A stretch of 64,000 bases of DNA from Streptomyces fildesensis. Lineage in GTDB: Bacteria > Actinomycetota > Actinomycetes > Streptomycetales > Streptomycetaceae. Positions within the stretch are counted from its first letter, which is position 1, and every line of letters starts with the position of its first letter. The notes under the pieces are model-generated. The model did no database searches. It saw only the letters and a program-made list of their open reading frames with translations, and was not told the origin of the DNA. Positions 51,880 to 60,475 of this stretch are shown piece by piece. The translations under genes and the position numbers were made by a program. Location of the stretch: contig NZ_JAAIKO010000013.1 in NCBI RefSeq assembly GCF_016107395.1, forward strand, positions 88,216 to 152,215, given 5' to 3'.

Positions 51880-52701
51880 CTACGCCGGGTCCGCCGGATG
51901 CGGCGCCATCGGCAACAACGCCGCCAGCCGAGCCTCACAGAGCTCCACCAACCGCCCGTACCCCGCCACACCCATCAACTCCGTCAGCTCCGGCCGGTAC
52001 GACACATACACCGGATCCCCCGCCCCATGCGCCGACGTAGCACTCGTGCACCACCAATGCAGGTCATGCCCACCCGGCCCCCACCCCCTCCGGTCGTACT
52101 CCGCGATCGAGACGACCAGCACCCGCGTCTCGTCCGGCCGGTCCACCCAGTCGTACGTACGCCGGATCGGCAGCTGCCAGCACACGTCCGGCTTGGTCTC
52201 CAGCGGCTCCTTGCCCTCCCGCAGCGCGAGGGCGTGCAGCGCGCAGCCCTGCCCGCCGGCGAAACCGGCCCGGTTGCTGAAGATGCAGGCGCCGTCGACG
52301 ACGCGGGTCTGGCGTTCACCGTCCTCGTTGACCATGGCCCAGGCGCCGGCCTTCTTCGTGCCGAGGTCGTGGAACTGCCACGTCTCGGGGGTGAGCCGGG
52401 CGGCGTGGCCGGCGACGCGCTGTTCGTCCTCCTCGTCGGAGAAGTGCGCGCCCAGCGAGCAGCATCCGTCGGCGGCCCGGCCGGCGACGATGCCCTGGCA
52501 GCCCTGGCCGAAGATGCACGTCCAGCGGGAGGTGAGCCAGGTGAGGTCGCAACGGAACAGCTGCTCGTCGTCGGCCGGGTCGGGGAACTCGACCCAGGCG
52601 CGGGCGAAGTCCGGACCGACCTCGTCGGGCACGGAGGCGGGTACGGACCGCTGCTGGGACTTTTTCGACTGCTTGAGCTTCTTTGCCACGTTCTTCGCCA
52701 C
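51880..52701 (-). CDS. Cys-rich protein, YkgJ/DUF3109-like
   Basis: The 273-aa cytosolic protein has a Lys-rich N-terminus (VAKNVAKKLKQSKKSQQ). It has about a dozen Cys in clusters (LFRCDLTWLTSRWTCIFGQGC, DGCCSLGAHF, GACIFSNRAGFAGGQGCALHAL, DVCWQLP, WWCTSAT), a pattern like metal- or Fe-S-binding YkgJ/DUF3109 proteins. Function is unknown. The GTG at 52701 starts the conserved part; upstream codons encode a repeat tract. It is divergent from the Ppx/GppA gene. Confidence 0.7.
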   Translation of the reverse strand: MAKNVAKKLKQSKKSQQRSVPASVPDEVGPDFARAWVEFPDPADDEQLFRCDLTWLTSRWTCIFGQGCQGIVAGRAADGCCSLGAHFSDEEDEQRVAGHAARLTPETWQFHDLGTKKAGAWAMVNEDGERQTRVVDGACIFSNRAGFAGGQGCALHALALREGKEPLETKPDVCWQLPIRRTYDWVDRPDETRVLVVSIAEYDRRGWGPGGHDLHWWCTSATSAHGAGDPVYVSYRPELTELMGVAGYGRLVELCEARLAALLPMAPHPADPA

Positions 52702-52737
52702 GCCGCCAGGGTAGATCGCCGGGAGCCCGGACAACGT

Positions 52738-52790
52738 CTGTGGCGGTCCCCACGCCATCTGTGGCGGCCCCCGCACCATCTGCGGCGCGG
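52738..52790. repeat. 21-bp tandem repeat, about 2.5 copies
   Basis: Units at 52738-52758 and 52759-52779 (pattern CTGTGGCGGYCCCCRCRCCAT) are followed by a partial third. They lie in the divergent promoter region of the Cys-rich and ppx genes. Confidence 0.8.
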
Positions 52791-52811
52791 ATGGGCGCTA
52801 GCGTCTGTCCC

Positions 52812-53780
52812 ATGCGACTCGGAGTGCTCGACGTGGGTTCCAACACCGTTCACCTACTGGTGATGGACGCGCACCCGGGCGCGCGCCCGCTGCCCGCCTA
52901 CTCCCACAAGGCGGAGTTGCGGCTGGCGGAACTGCTCGACGACCGGGGTGCGATCAGCCTGGAGGGCGTCGACCGGCTGGTCGCGACCCTCTCGCAGGCG
53001 CTGCGGGTCGCGGAGGACAAGGGCGCCGAGGACGTGCTGGCGTTCGCCACCTCGGCGGTCCGGGAGGCGGCCAACGGTGAGGCGGTGCTCGCGCGGGTCG
53101 CCGCCGAGAGCGGTGTGACGCTCACGGTGCTGTCCGGCGAGGACGAGGCCCGGCTGACGTTCCTCGCGGTGCGCCGCTGGTTCGGCTGGTCGGCGGGCCG
53201 GCTGCTGGTTCTGGACATCGGCGGCGGTTCCCTCGAAGTCGGCTACGGCATGGACGAGGACCCGGACGCGGCGGTCTCGCTGCCGCTCGGCGCGGGCCGG
53301 CTGACCAGCACCTGGCTGCCCGGCGACCCGCCCGCCACCGATGACGTGCGCGCGCTGCGCAAGCACGTGCGGGCCGAGATCGCCCGGACGGTCGCGGAGT
53401 TCTCCCGGCTCGGCCGCCCCGACCACGCGGTGGGCACGTCGAAGACGTTCAAGCAGCTCGCACGGATCGCGGGCGCCGCCCGCAGCGCCGACGGCGTGTA
53501 CACCCAGCGGTCGCTGACCCGCAGGTCACTGGAGGAGTGGGTGCCCCGGCTGACGACCATGCGGCGGGCCGAGCGCGCGCAGCTGCCGGGGGTCTCCGAG
53601 GGCCGCGCGGGCCAGCTGCTGGCGGGGGCGCTGGTGGCGGAGGCGGCGATGGACCTCTTCGGGGTCGCGGAGCTGGAGATCTGTCCGTGGGCGCTGCGTG
53701 AAGGGGTGATTCTCCGCAAACTCGACCTTATGGGGAATGAGCGCGGTTCGATGTTGACCGTGTCACGTCGGCGCAGATGA
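52812..53780 (+). CDS. Ppx/GppA-family phosphatase (short, single-module)
   Basis: This 322-aa protein has the ASKHA-fold exopolyphosphatase/guanosine pentaphosphatase module. The motifs are LGVLDVGSNTVHLLV (N-terminus), FATSAVREAANG, GEDEARLTFLAV and LVLDIGGGSLEVG (about 135-147). The longer helical domains of E. coli Ppx are absent, as in mycobacterial Ppx1-type enzymes. It would hydrolyse polyphosphate or (p)ppGpp-type nucleotides. A TAGCGT -10 lies 7 nt before the ATG (leaderless candidate). Confidence 0.9.
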   Translation: MRLGVLDVGSNTVHLLVMDAHPGARPLPAYSHKAELRLAELLDDRGAISLEGVDRLVATLSQALRVAEDKGAEDVLAFATSAVREAANGEAVLARVAAESGVTLTVLSGEDEARLTFLAVRRWFGWSAGRLLVLDIGGGSLEVGYGMDEDPDAAVSLPLGAGRLTSTWLPGDPPATDDVRALRKHVRAEIARTVAEFSRLGRPDHAVGTSKTFKQLARIAGAARSADGVYTQRSLTRRSLEEWVPRLTTMRRAERAQLPGVSEGRAGQLLAGALVAEAAMDLFGVAELEICPWALREGVILRKLDLMGNERGSMLTVSRRRR

Positions 53781-53820
53781 GAGTGCCGTTCGGCTGACCC
53801 GTCGCCGTACGCTGTCTCCC

Positions 53821-54702
53821 GTGGCTGAACGAGCGGACCCAAAGGCGTACGCGGACCGGCAGGCGTACGGCGTTCCCGCGCCCGGACATGTGGTCCGGGT
53901 GCCGGACGCGAAGGTCGCGCTGTCCACGGCCTCGGTCTATCCGGAGTCCACGGCGACGGCCTTCGAGATCGCCGCCCGGCTCGGTTACGACGGCGTCGAG
54001 GTCATGGTGTGGACCGATCCGGTCAGCCAGGACATAGAGGCGCTGCGCCGGCTCTCGGACTATCACCACGTCCCGATCCTCGCCGTGCACGCGCCGTGCC
54101 TGCTGATCACCCAGCGGGTGTGGTCCACCGACCCGTGGATCAAGCTCCAGCGGGCACGCGCGGCGGCCGAGACGCTGGGCGCGTCGACCGTCGTCGTGCA
54201 TCCGCCCTTTCGGTGGCAGCGCAACTACGCGCGCGATTTCGTCCGGGGGATCTGGCGGATGGCGGACGAGACCGATGTCCGCTTCGCCGTCGAGAACATG
54301 TACCCGTGGCGGTACCGCGACCGCGAGATGCTCGCGTACGCGCCCGACTGGGACGTCACCAAGGACGACTACCGGCACTTCACGGTGGACCTCTCGCATG
54401 CCTCCACGTCCCGCAGCGCGGCCCTGGACATGGTCGACCGGATGGGTGACCGGCTCGCGCACGTCCATCTCGCCGACGGCAACGGCTCGGCCAAGGACGA
54501 GCACCTGGTGCCGGGCCGTGGCGGTCAGCCCTGCGCCGAACTGCTGGAACGGCTCGCGCTGAGCGGGTTCACCGGTCATGTGGTCGTCGAGGTCAACACG
54601 CGGCGGGCGATGTCCGCCGCCGAACGTGAGGCCGATCTCGCCGAGGCGCTGGCCTTCACCCGGCTCCATCTGGCCACGGCGGCCAGGGTCCCCGGCGCGT
54701 GA
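53821..54702 (+). CDS. sugar phosphate isomerase/epimerase-like TIM-barrel protein
   Basis: This 293-aa protein belongs to the AP-endonuclease-2/xylose-isomerase-like barrel family. Metal-ligand segments include LAVHAPCLL, VVVHPPFRW, RFAVENMYP (Glu), FTVDLSHAS (Asp, His), LAHVHLADG and VVVEVNTRR (Glu). Its stop overlaps the TetR GTG (GTGA), so the two genes are coupled. The substrate is unknown. The GTG is 7 nt after TACGCT. Confidence 0.85.
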   Translation: MAERADPKAYADRQAYGVPAPGHVVRVPDAKVALSTASVYPESTATAFEIAARLGYDGVEVMVWTDPVSQDIEALRRLSDYHHVPILAVHAPCLLITQRVWSTDPWIKLQRARAAAETLGASTVVVHPPFRWQRNYARDFVRGIWRMADETDVRFAVENMYPWRYRDREMLAYAPDWDVTKDDYRHFTVDLSHASTSRSAALDMVDRMGDRLAHVHLADGNGSAKDEHLVPGRGGQPCAELLERLALSGFTGHVVVEVNTRRAMSAAEREADLAEALAFTRLHLATAARVPGA

Positions 54703-55388
54703 CGGCGCGGGCGAAGGGTGAGCCGCCGGCCGGGCAGGACCACGTCTCCGAAGCCGGATCGCAAGCCGCACCGAAGGGTGGGCCGAAGGGCGAGCCCCGT
54801 CGTCGTGGGCGTCCCAGCGGGACGCGCGCCGGGGCGACCGACTCGCGGGACCGCATCCTGGTCGCGGCCCGCGCCGAGTTCTCCGCGCGCGGCTACGACA
54901 AGACGTCGGTCCGTTCGATCGCGAAGGCGGCCGAGGTGGACCCGGCGCTGGTGCACCATTATTTCGGCACCAAGGAGCAGGTCTTCGCGGCGGCGATCGA
55001 GACGTCCTTCGAGCCCGCGCTGAACGTGCCCGACGTGGTGGGGCAGGGCCCCGACGGCATCGGTGAGCGGCTCTCCCGCTACTTCCTCGGCGTCTGGGAG
55101 AACCCGGCGACCCGTGGCCCGCTGCTGGCCGTCGTCCGGTCCGCGCTGACGCACGAGACGGCGGCGGCCGTCCTGCGCGGGTTCCTGCTGCGCATGCTGC
55201 TGGAGCGCATCGCGGAGGATCTGCGGGTGCCGGATCCGAAGCTGCGGGCCGAGCTGGCCGCCTCGCAGATGGTCGGGATCGCGATCCTGCGCTACGTGAT
55301 CAAGGTGGAGCCGCTGGCCTCGGCCGATGTCGAGGACATCGTCGCGCTGGTGGCGCCTACGCTGCAGCGTTACCTGACCGAAGGGTGA
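54699..55388 (+). CDS. TetR-family regulator
   Basis: This 229-aa protein has a disordered basic N-terminal extension (~45 residues, RRRGRPSGTRAG). A helix-turn-helix follows (about 48-95, DSRDRILVAARAEFSARGYDKTSVRSIAKAAEVDPALVHHYFGTKEQVF), then a TetR_C-type ligand domain. Its GTG overlaps the stop of the isomerase-like gene. The stop codon is the first of a five-unit 17-bp repeat. The target is unknown. Confidence 0.9.
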   Translation: MTARAKGEPPAGQDHVSEAGSQAAPKGGPKGEPRRRGRPSGTRAGATDSRDRILVAARAEFSARGYDKTSVRSIAKAAEVDPALVHHYFGTKEQVFAAAIETSFEPALNVPDVVGQGPDGIGERLSRYFLGVWENPATRGPLLAVVRSALTHETAAAVLRGFLLRMLLERIAEDLRVPDPKLRAELAASQMVGIAILRYVIKVEPLASADVEDIVALVAPTLQRYLTEG

Positions 55389-55457
55389 CGCCGACCGAGG
55401 CGTGAGGCCGACCGAGGCGTGACGCCTCCCGAGGCGTGACGCCTCCCGAGGGTGACC
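55376..55457 (+). repeat. 17-bp tandem repeat spanning the TetR stop codon (5 units)
   Basis: Units begin at 55376, 55393, 55410, 55427 and 55444 and have the pattern KMCCGARGSGTGASGCC. The first unit contains the stop codon of the TetR gene. Confidence 0.92.
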
Positions 55458-55598
55458 CTGGCCGGAGCCTCGGCCCCGCCTGGGAGGTGACCGGGATATG
55501 ACCCGTTCGTCCCGCATTCCGGACAGGCTGTCCAGAGCGTGGAACCACGGCGTACTGTCGGAAGGATCCGAGGACGAACTTGAGGGAGTGGAGCTACC

Positions 55599-57440
55599 GT
55601 GCCCGATCTGAGGTCACGAACGGTCACCCACGGCAGGAACATGGCGGGGGCCCGCGCTCTGATGCGCGCTTCCGGTGTGGCGAGCGCCGACATCGGCAAG
55701 CCGATCATCGCGGTCGCCAACAGCTTCACCGAGTTCGTACCGGGCCACACCCATCTTCAGCCGGTCGGCCGGATCGTCTCCGAGGCGATCCTGGCGGCGG
55801 GCGCCGTCCCGCGTGAGTTCAACACCATCGCGGTCGACGACGGCATCGCGATGGGCCACGGCGGCATGCTCTACTCGCTGCCCTCGCGCGACCTGATCGC
55901 CGACTCCGTCGAGTACATGGTCGAGGCGCACTGCGCGGACGCGCTGATCTGCATCTCGAACTGCGACAAGATCACGCCCGGCATGCTGATGGCCGCCCTG
56001 CGCCTCAACATCCCGGTCGTCTTCGTCTCCGGCGGTCCGATGGAGGCCGGCAAGGCCACCCTCGTCGACGGCACCGTCCGCAAGCTCGACCTCGTCAACG
56101 CGATCTCCGACGCGGTCAACGAGAACGTCTCGGACGAGGACATCCTCCGTATCGAGGAGAACGCCTGCCCGACCTGTGGCTCGTGTTCCGGCATGTTCAC
56201 CGCCAACTCGATGAACTGCCTCGCCGAGGCGATCGGTCTGGCGCTGCCCGGCAACGGTTCGGTGCTGGCCACCCACACCGCCCGCAAGGCGCTCTACCAG
56301 GACGCCGGCCGCACGATCGTCGACATCACCAAGCGCTACTACGAGCAGAACGACGAGACCGTCCTGCCGCGCAACATCGCGACCCGCGCCGCCTTCGAGA
56401 ACGCCGTGGCGCTCGACATCGCCATGGGCGGCTCGACCAACACGATCCTGCACCTGATGGCGGCCGCGCAGGAGGCCGAGGTCGACTTCGACATGGCGGA
56501 CATCGACGCGCTCTCGCGCCGGCTGCCCTGTCTGTCGAAGGTCGCGCCCAACGGCGACTACTACATGGAGGACGTGCACCGGGCCGGCGGCATCCCCGCC
56601 ATCCTCGGCGAGCTGTACCGCGCGGGCCTGCTGAACGAGGACGTGCACACCGTGCACTCGCCCTCGCTCGCCGACTGGCTCAAGAGCTGGGACATCCGCG
56701 GCGGCTCCGCGTCGCCCGAGGCCGTCGAGCTCTTCCACGCCGCCCCCGGCTGCGTCCGCTCCGCGTCCGCCTTCTCGCAGTCCGAGCGCTGGGACACCCT
56801 CGACACGGACGCCGCCAACGGCTGCATCCGCGACGCCGCGCACGCCTACTCCACCGAGGGCGGCCTGGCGATCCTGTACGGCAACCTCGCCGTGGACGGC
56901 TGCGTCGTGAAGACCGCCGGTGTCGACGAGTCGATCTGGACCTTCGAGGGCCCCGCCGTCGTGGTGGAGTCCCAGGAGGCCGCCGTCGACGCGATCCTCA
57001 CCAAGCGCGTCAAGGAGGGCGACGTCGTCGTCATCCGCTACGAGGGCCCCAAGGGCGGCCCCGGCATGCAGGAGATGCTCTACCCGACCTCGTTCCTCAA
57101 GGGCCGCGGTCTGGGCAAGGCGTGCGCGCTCATCACCGACGGCCGCTTCTCCGGCGGCACCTCGGGGCTGTCGATCGGCCACTGCTCGCCGGAGGCGGCG
57201 TCGGGCGGCACCATCGCCCTCGTCGAGGACGGCGACCTGATCCGTATCGACATCCCGAACCGCGGCGTCAACCTCATCGTCCCCGACGAGGAACTCGCCG
57301 CCCGCCGCGAGGCGTTGGGCGGCGTCTACGCCCCCAAGAACCGCGTGCGCAAGGTCTCGCCGGCCCTGCGCGCCTACGCCGCGATGGTGACCAGCGCGGA
57401 CAAGGGCGCGGTCCGCGACGTCAGCAAGCTCGAAGGCTGA
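55599..57440 (+). CDS. ilvD: dihydroxy-acid dehydratase
   Basis: This 613-aa Fe-S enzyme makes the 2-keto acids in valine, isoleucine and pantothenate synthesis. The Fe-S and active-site Cys lie in SNCDKITPGM, ACPTCGSCSGMFTANSMN and AAPGCVRS, and further motifs are MGGSTNTILHL and TDGRFSGGTSGLSIGHCSPEAA. The GTG at 55599 has GGAG 10 nt upstream. It is a single gene followed by a hairpin at 57471. Confidence 0.97.
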   Translation: MPDLRSRTVTHGRNMAGARALMRASGVASADIGKPIIAVANSFTEFVPGHTHLQPVGRIVSEAILAAGAVPREFNTIAVDDGIAMGHGGMLYSLPSRDLIADSVEYMVEAHCADALICISNCDKITPGMLMAALRLNIPVVFVSGGPMEAGKATLVDGTVRKLDLVNAISDAVNENVSDEDILRIEENACPTCGSCSGMFTANSMNCLAEAIGLALPGNGSVLATHTARKALYQDAGRTIVDITKRYYEQNDETVLPRNIATRAAFENAVALDIAMGGSTNTILHLMAAAQEAEVDFDMADIDALSRRLPCLSKVAPNGDYYMEDVHRAGGIPAILGELYRAGLLNEDVHTVHSPSLADWLKSWDIRGGSASPEAVELFHAAPGCVRSASAFSQSERWDTLDTDAANGCIRDAAHAYSTEGGLAILYGNLAVDGCVVKTAGVDESIWTFEGPAVVVESQEAAVDAILTKRVKEGDVVVIRYEGPKGGPGMQEMLYPTSFLKGRGLGKACALITDGRFSGGTSGLSIGHCSPEAASGGTIALVEDGDLIRIDIPNRGVNLIVPDEELAARREALGGVYAPKNRVRKVSPALRAYAAMVTSADKGAVRDVSKLEG

Positions 57441-57470
57441 AAGCGGGCCTGAGCAAGGCCCTGAGCGCTT

Positions 57471-57513
57471 CCGCTGCCCCGACCGGTCGATCATCCCGAC
57501 CGGGCGGGGCAGC
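57471..57513 (+). terminator. ilvD terminator
   Basis: The stem CGCTGCCCCG (57471-57480) / CGGGGCAGCG (57504-57513) continues inside as CCGGTCG / CGACCGG. It lies 30 nt after ilvD. Confidence 0.7.
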
Positions 57514-57590
57514 GGTGCGTCCGGGGGCAGTTTTTCCGATACGTCCCTTTGTGGTCCCCGGAGGCCGTGTCGTTCGGCGATAATCGAACC

Positions 57591-58139
57591 GTGGACGACG
57601 ACCCCCAGACCCAGCCGACCGACCAGCCGGAACCCGCGGCCTCCGACGGCCCCCAGCCCGAGCCCCTGCGTTTCTTCGGCACGACCTGGGTGCACCACGA
57701 CGGCGGCTACGCCCTGCGCCGCGCCGGCGTCGCCGTCGGCGCGCTGGCCGCCGCCGCTGCCGGTGCGTTCGTGCTGCGCTTCGGCTTCCAGGGTCTGAGC
57801 ATCGCGAAGGTCGGCACCTTCGTCGGGCTGCTCGTCGTCGTCGCGTTCGCCGTCTGCAGTGCGCTGGCCTTCCGCAAGACCTGGGAGGGCTTCGTCCGCC
57901 GCCCCGAGCCCGGCGCCAGGGGTTCCGACGCGGCAGCGGGCTCCTCACAGGGCATTCTGCTGATCGGTTTCATCGGCACGCTGCTCGCCTACAGTGTCCG
58001 CGCCCTCATCGAGGCCCCCGGCGAGAAACTGCACCGCGCCGAATACGAGCGCGCCCGCGAACTGCACACCCGGCGCCGCAGCACCCGCACCGGCAACCCG
58101 GCCGCCCGCGCCGCCGCCAAGAAGCGCAAGCGCGGCTAG
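57591..58139 (+). CDS. hypothetical integral membrane protein
   Basis: The 182-aa protein has an acidic, Pro/Gln-rich N-terminus (about 35 residues) and three predicted membrane helices (about 48-70, 76-98 and 122-142). A basic C-terminal tail is rich in Arg/Lys/Ala (RRRSTRTGNPAARAAAKKRKRG). I do not recognise the family beyond conservation in streptomycetes. The GTG lies 6 nt after a GATAAT hexamer, so the mRNA is probably leaderless. It is separated from the methyltransferase gene by 67 bp. Confidence 0.75.
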   Translation: MDDDPQTQPTDQPEPAASDGPQPEPLRFFGTTWVHHDGGYALRRAGVAVGALAAAAAGAFVLRFGFQGLSIAKVGTFVGLLVVVAFAVCSALAFRKTWEGFVRRPEPGARGSDAAAGSSQGILLIGFIGTLLAYSVRALIEAPGEKLHRAEYERARELHTRRRSTRTGNPAARAAAKKRKRG

Positions 58140-58206
58140 GTACGGGCAGGCGGCACGTTCGGTTGATCCACCGGCGAGCGGTCCCCGGCCTCGGCAGAAT
58201 GTTCGT

Positions 58207-58965
58207 ATGACGTCGTCGTCGCACACCGAACTGGCCAGGTCGTTCAACGCGGTCGCGGCCGAGTACGCGGCCGCCCGCCCCAGCTATCCGCCCGCGCTGT
58301 TCGACGCCGTGGAGGAACTCTCCGGCTGGTCGCTGACGGATGCCACGGTCATCGACGTGGGCGCGGGCACCGGCATCGGCACTCGTCTGCTGGCAGCGCG
58401 CGGAGCGCGCGTCACCGCGGTGGAGCCCGGCGCCGGCATGGCCGCGCAGCTCCGGGCCACGCTGCCGGCCGTTCCGCTCGTCAGGGCCGACGGCAACGCG
58501 CTGCCCTTCGCGGACGGCGCCGCCGACTTCGTGACGTACGCCCAGGCGTGGCACTGGACCGAACCGGCCCGCTCGGTCCCCGAGGCGCTGCGCGTGCTGC
58601 GCCCGGACGGCGCGCTGGCCATGTGGTGGAACGTTCCCGACCTGAGCCACGGCTGGGTGGCCGACCAGGAAGCGCGACTCGCCGAACGCTGCCCGGGCTA
58701 CCGGGCGCCCGGCTTCCCGCACACCGCCTCCGGCCTGCTCGCGCCCTTCGCGGTCCGCACCGGGACGCACTCCGTCCGCTGGTCGCGCCGGATCACCGTG
58801 GACGACCGGCTCCGGACCCTCGGCACCCACTCGTTCCTCGCCGTGCTGGGTGCGGAAGCGGAGCCGGTCCTGCGCGAGGAGCGGGAGGAGCTGCTCGCGC
58901 TGTTCCCCGACGGCGTGCTCGACGAGCCGTACGTCACGGACGTGACGGTGGCCCTCCGGGCCTGA
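58207..58965 (+). CDS. class I SAM-dependent methyltransferase
   Basis: This 252-aa protein is of the Methyltransf_11 / UbiE-like type. Motif I is VIDVGAGTGIGTRLLA (about residues 48-63), the acidic end of motif II is VTAVEPG, and motif post-I is ADGNALPFADGAADFVTYAQAWHW. ALRVLRPDGALAMWW is typical of small-molecule methyltransferases. The substrate is unknown. The 3' end, with the stop codon, is duplicated in frame 39 bp downstream. Confidence 0.88.
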   Translation: MTSSSHTELARSFNAVAAEYAAARPSYPPALFDAVEELSGWSLTDATVIDVGAGTGIGTRLLAARGARVTAVEPGAGMAAQLRATLPAVPLVRADGNALPFADGAADFVTYAQAWHWTEPARSVPEALRVLRPDGALAMWWNVPDLSHGWVADQEARLAERCPGYRAPGFPHTASGLLAPFAVRTGTHSVRWSRRITVDDRLRTLGTHSFLAVLGAEAEPVLREEREELLALFPDGVLDEPYVTDVTVALRA

Positions 58966-59010
58966 GCCCTCAGGCCGTACGTCACGGTGGCCCTCCGGGC
59001 CTGAGCCCTC
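58945..59010 (+). repeat. 27-bp direct repeat duplicating the methyltransferase 3' end
   Basis: 27 identical bases (58945-58971 and 58984-59010) contain the gene's last codons and TGA. The 39-bp period keeps the second stop in frame. Confidence 0.95.
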
Positions 59011-59038
59011 GCCAGGTCATGGCCCAGGTCGTGTCTTC

Positions 59039-59500
59039 CTAGCTGCGGCGCGAGGCCGCCACCGCGCCGACCGAACCCACGACAGCGGCCACGATCGCGC
59101 CGCGCCACAGGCCGTCCCACAGGCTGCCGAAGAAGCCCTCGCTGCTCAGGATCTGCCGCATCACGAAGTCGGAGACGAAGAGCAGCCCGGCCGGCACCAC
59201 CGCCACCTGCCAGGGATGCGCGCGCGCCCAGCGGCGAATCCGGCGGTCGGCCTTGGCGCTGGTGCCGAGCACCGCGCCGGCCCCGCCGACGAGGAAGAAG
59301 AGCATCAGGGCGACGGACAGCGCACTCACGACCATGCCGAGTCCGAAGTCACCCCCGATGGCATGGAGCGCGAGCGAGACTCCGCCGCCCAGCGCTCCCA
59401 CGGCCGCGGCGGGCCGCCAGGGCCCGAGCGTCGCCGAGGCCACGGCCAACTGCCGCTTCTCGGACCTGGTCACATCGATGTCGCGGGATGAACGCCTCAT
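59039..59500 (-). CDS. small integral membrane protein
   Basis: This 153-aa protein has four predicted hydrophobic segments (about residues 28-48, 52-78, 96-112 and 130-147) and basic loops between them. No known domain is recognised. The ATG at 59500 begins MRRSSRDIDVTRSEKRQL; the ribosome site is weak (AGGA). It converges with the methyltransferase gene. Confidence 0.65.
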   Translation of the reverse strand: MRRSSRDIDVTRSEKRQLAVASATLGPWRPAAAVGALGGGVSLALHAIGGDFGLGMVVSALSVALMLFFLVGGAGAVLGTSAKADRRIRRWARAHPWQVAVVPAGLLFVSDFVMRQILSSEGFFGSLWDGLWRGAIVAAVVGSVGAVAASRRS

Positions 59501-59664
59501 ACCGCCACAGTCCTGCGGCCGCCTCTTGAACGCCATAGGGGATGACCCTGAGCAGACCCGGACCGACCCGACCCCTGTCCCCATGAGCGTCGGCGCCCGA
59601 CGAGCGGACGCCGGTGCTCGACGAGCTCCCGCCGGGCGCTTGACGAGGACCCGCCGGCGGAGGA

Positions 59665-59684
59665 TATTCATCACATGATGAATA
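59665..59684. promoter_or_regulatory. AT-rich 20-bp palindrome over the ABC-transporter start codon
   Basis: The arms TATTCATCA and TGATGAATA are exact inverted repeats around CA. The palindrome contains the ATG codons at 59675 and 59678, just after GGAGG. It is a probable repressor site acting on transcription, or a hairpin hiding the start codon. Confidence 0.65.
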
Positions 59685-60475
59685 AATTTGAACCGGCGGT
59701 ACGGGCCGACGGACTGACCGTCGTCCGCGGCAGCCGTACCGTCCTGAACAGCCTCGGGTTCACCGTCCCGCGCGGTCAGGTCACCGGTCTGCTGGGCCCC
59801 AGCGGCTGCGGAAAATCCACCCTCATGCGCGCGATCGTGGGCACCCAGGCGCACGTCACCGGCACTCTCGACGTCCTGGGCCGCGCCGCCGGCCACCCCC
59901 GGCTCCGCTCCCGCGTCGGCTACGTCACCCAGGCGCCGTCCGTCTACACCGACCTCACCGCCCGCCAGAACCTCGACTACTACGCGTCCGTCCTCGGCCT
60001 GACCCGCGCCGCCCGCCGCGAGCACGTGGACCGCGCCCTCACCGACGTCGACCTCGTCTCCCACGCCGACGCACTCGCCGGAAACCTCTCCGGCGGCCAG
60101 CGCGGCCGGGTCTCCCTCGCGGTCGCCCTGCTCGGCGAACCCGAACTCCTCGTCCTCGACGAACCCACCGTCGGCCTCGACCCCGTCCTGCGCCGCGACC
60201 TGTGGAACCTCTTCCACCGGCTCGCCGACGAGCGCGGCGCCACCGTCCTGATCTCCTCGCACGTCATGGACGAGGCGGAACGCTGCCATCGCCTGCTCCT
60301 CATGCGTGAGGGCGGCATCCTCGCCGACGACACCCCCGACGGGCTGCGCGAGTCCACCGGCTCCGCCACCGTCGAGGAGGCCTTCCTCCACCTCGTGGAC
60401 GCGGCCAACGCCGGCTCCGACCACCGCACGAACGTCGTCACCCTCCCCGACACCCGCCAGGAGCAGGCCAAATGA
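59675..60475 (+). CDS. ABC-2-type transporter ATP-binding protein
   Basis: This 266-aa drug-exporter ATPase (DrrA/CcmA type) has Walker A GPSGCGKST, signature LSGGQRGRVSLA, Walker B LLVLDEPTVGLDP and His-switch ISSHVMDEAERC. Its stop overlaps the permease ATG (ATGA). The start is ATG at 59675 or 59678, both within an AT-rich palindrome; GGAGG is better spaced for 59675. Substrate is unknown, probably a lipophilic or antibiotic-like compound. Confidence 0.93.
   Translation: MMNKFEPAVRADGLTVVRGSRTVLNSLGFTVPRGQVTGLLGPSGCGKSTLMRAIVGTQAHVTGTLDVLGRAAGHPRLRSRVGYVTQAPSVYTDLTARQNLDYYASVLGLTRAARREHVDRALTDVDLVSHADALAGNLSGGQRGRVSLAVALLGEPELLVLDEPTVGLDPVLRRDLWNLFHRLADERGATVLISSHVMDEAERCHRLLLMREGGILADDTPDGLRESTGSATVEEAFLHLVDAANAGSDHRTNVVTLPDTRQEQAK

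Noticed and set aside
55614..57698. 694-codon frame antisense to ilvD
   Set aside because: Typical high-GC shadow; ilvD explains the region fully.
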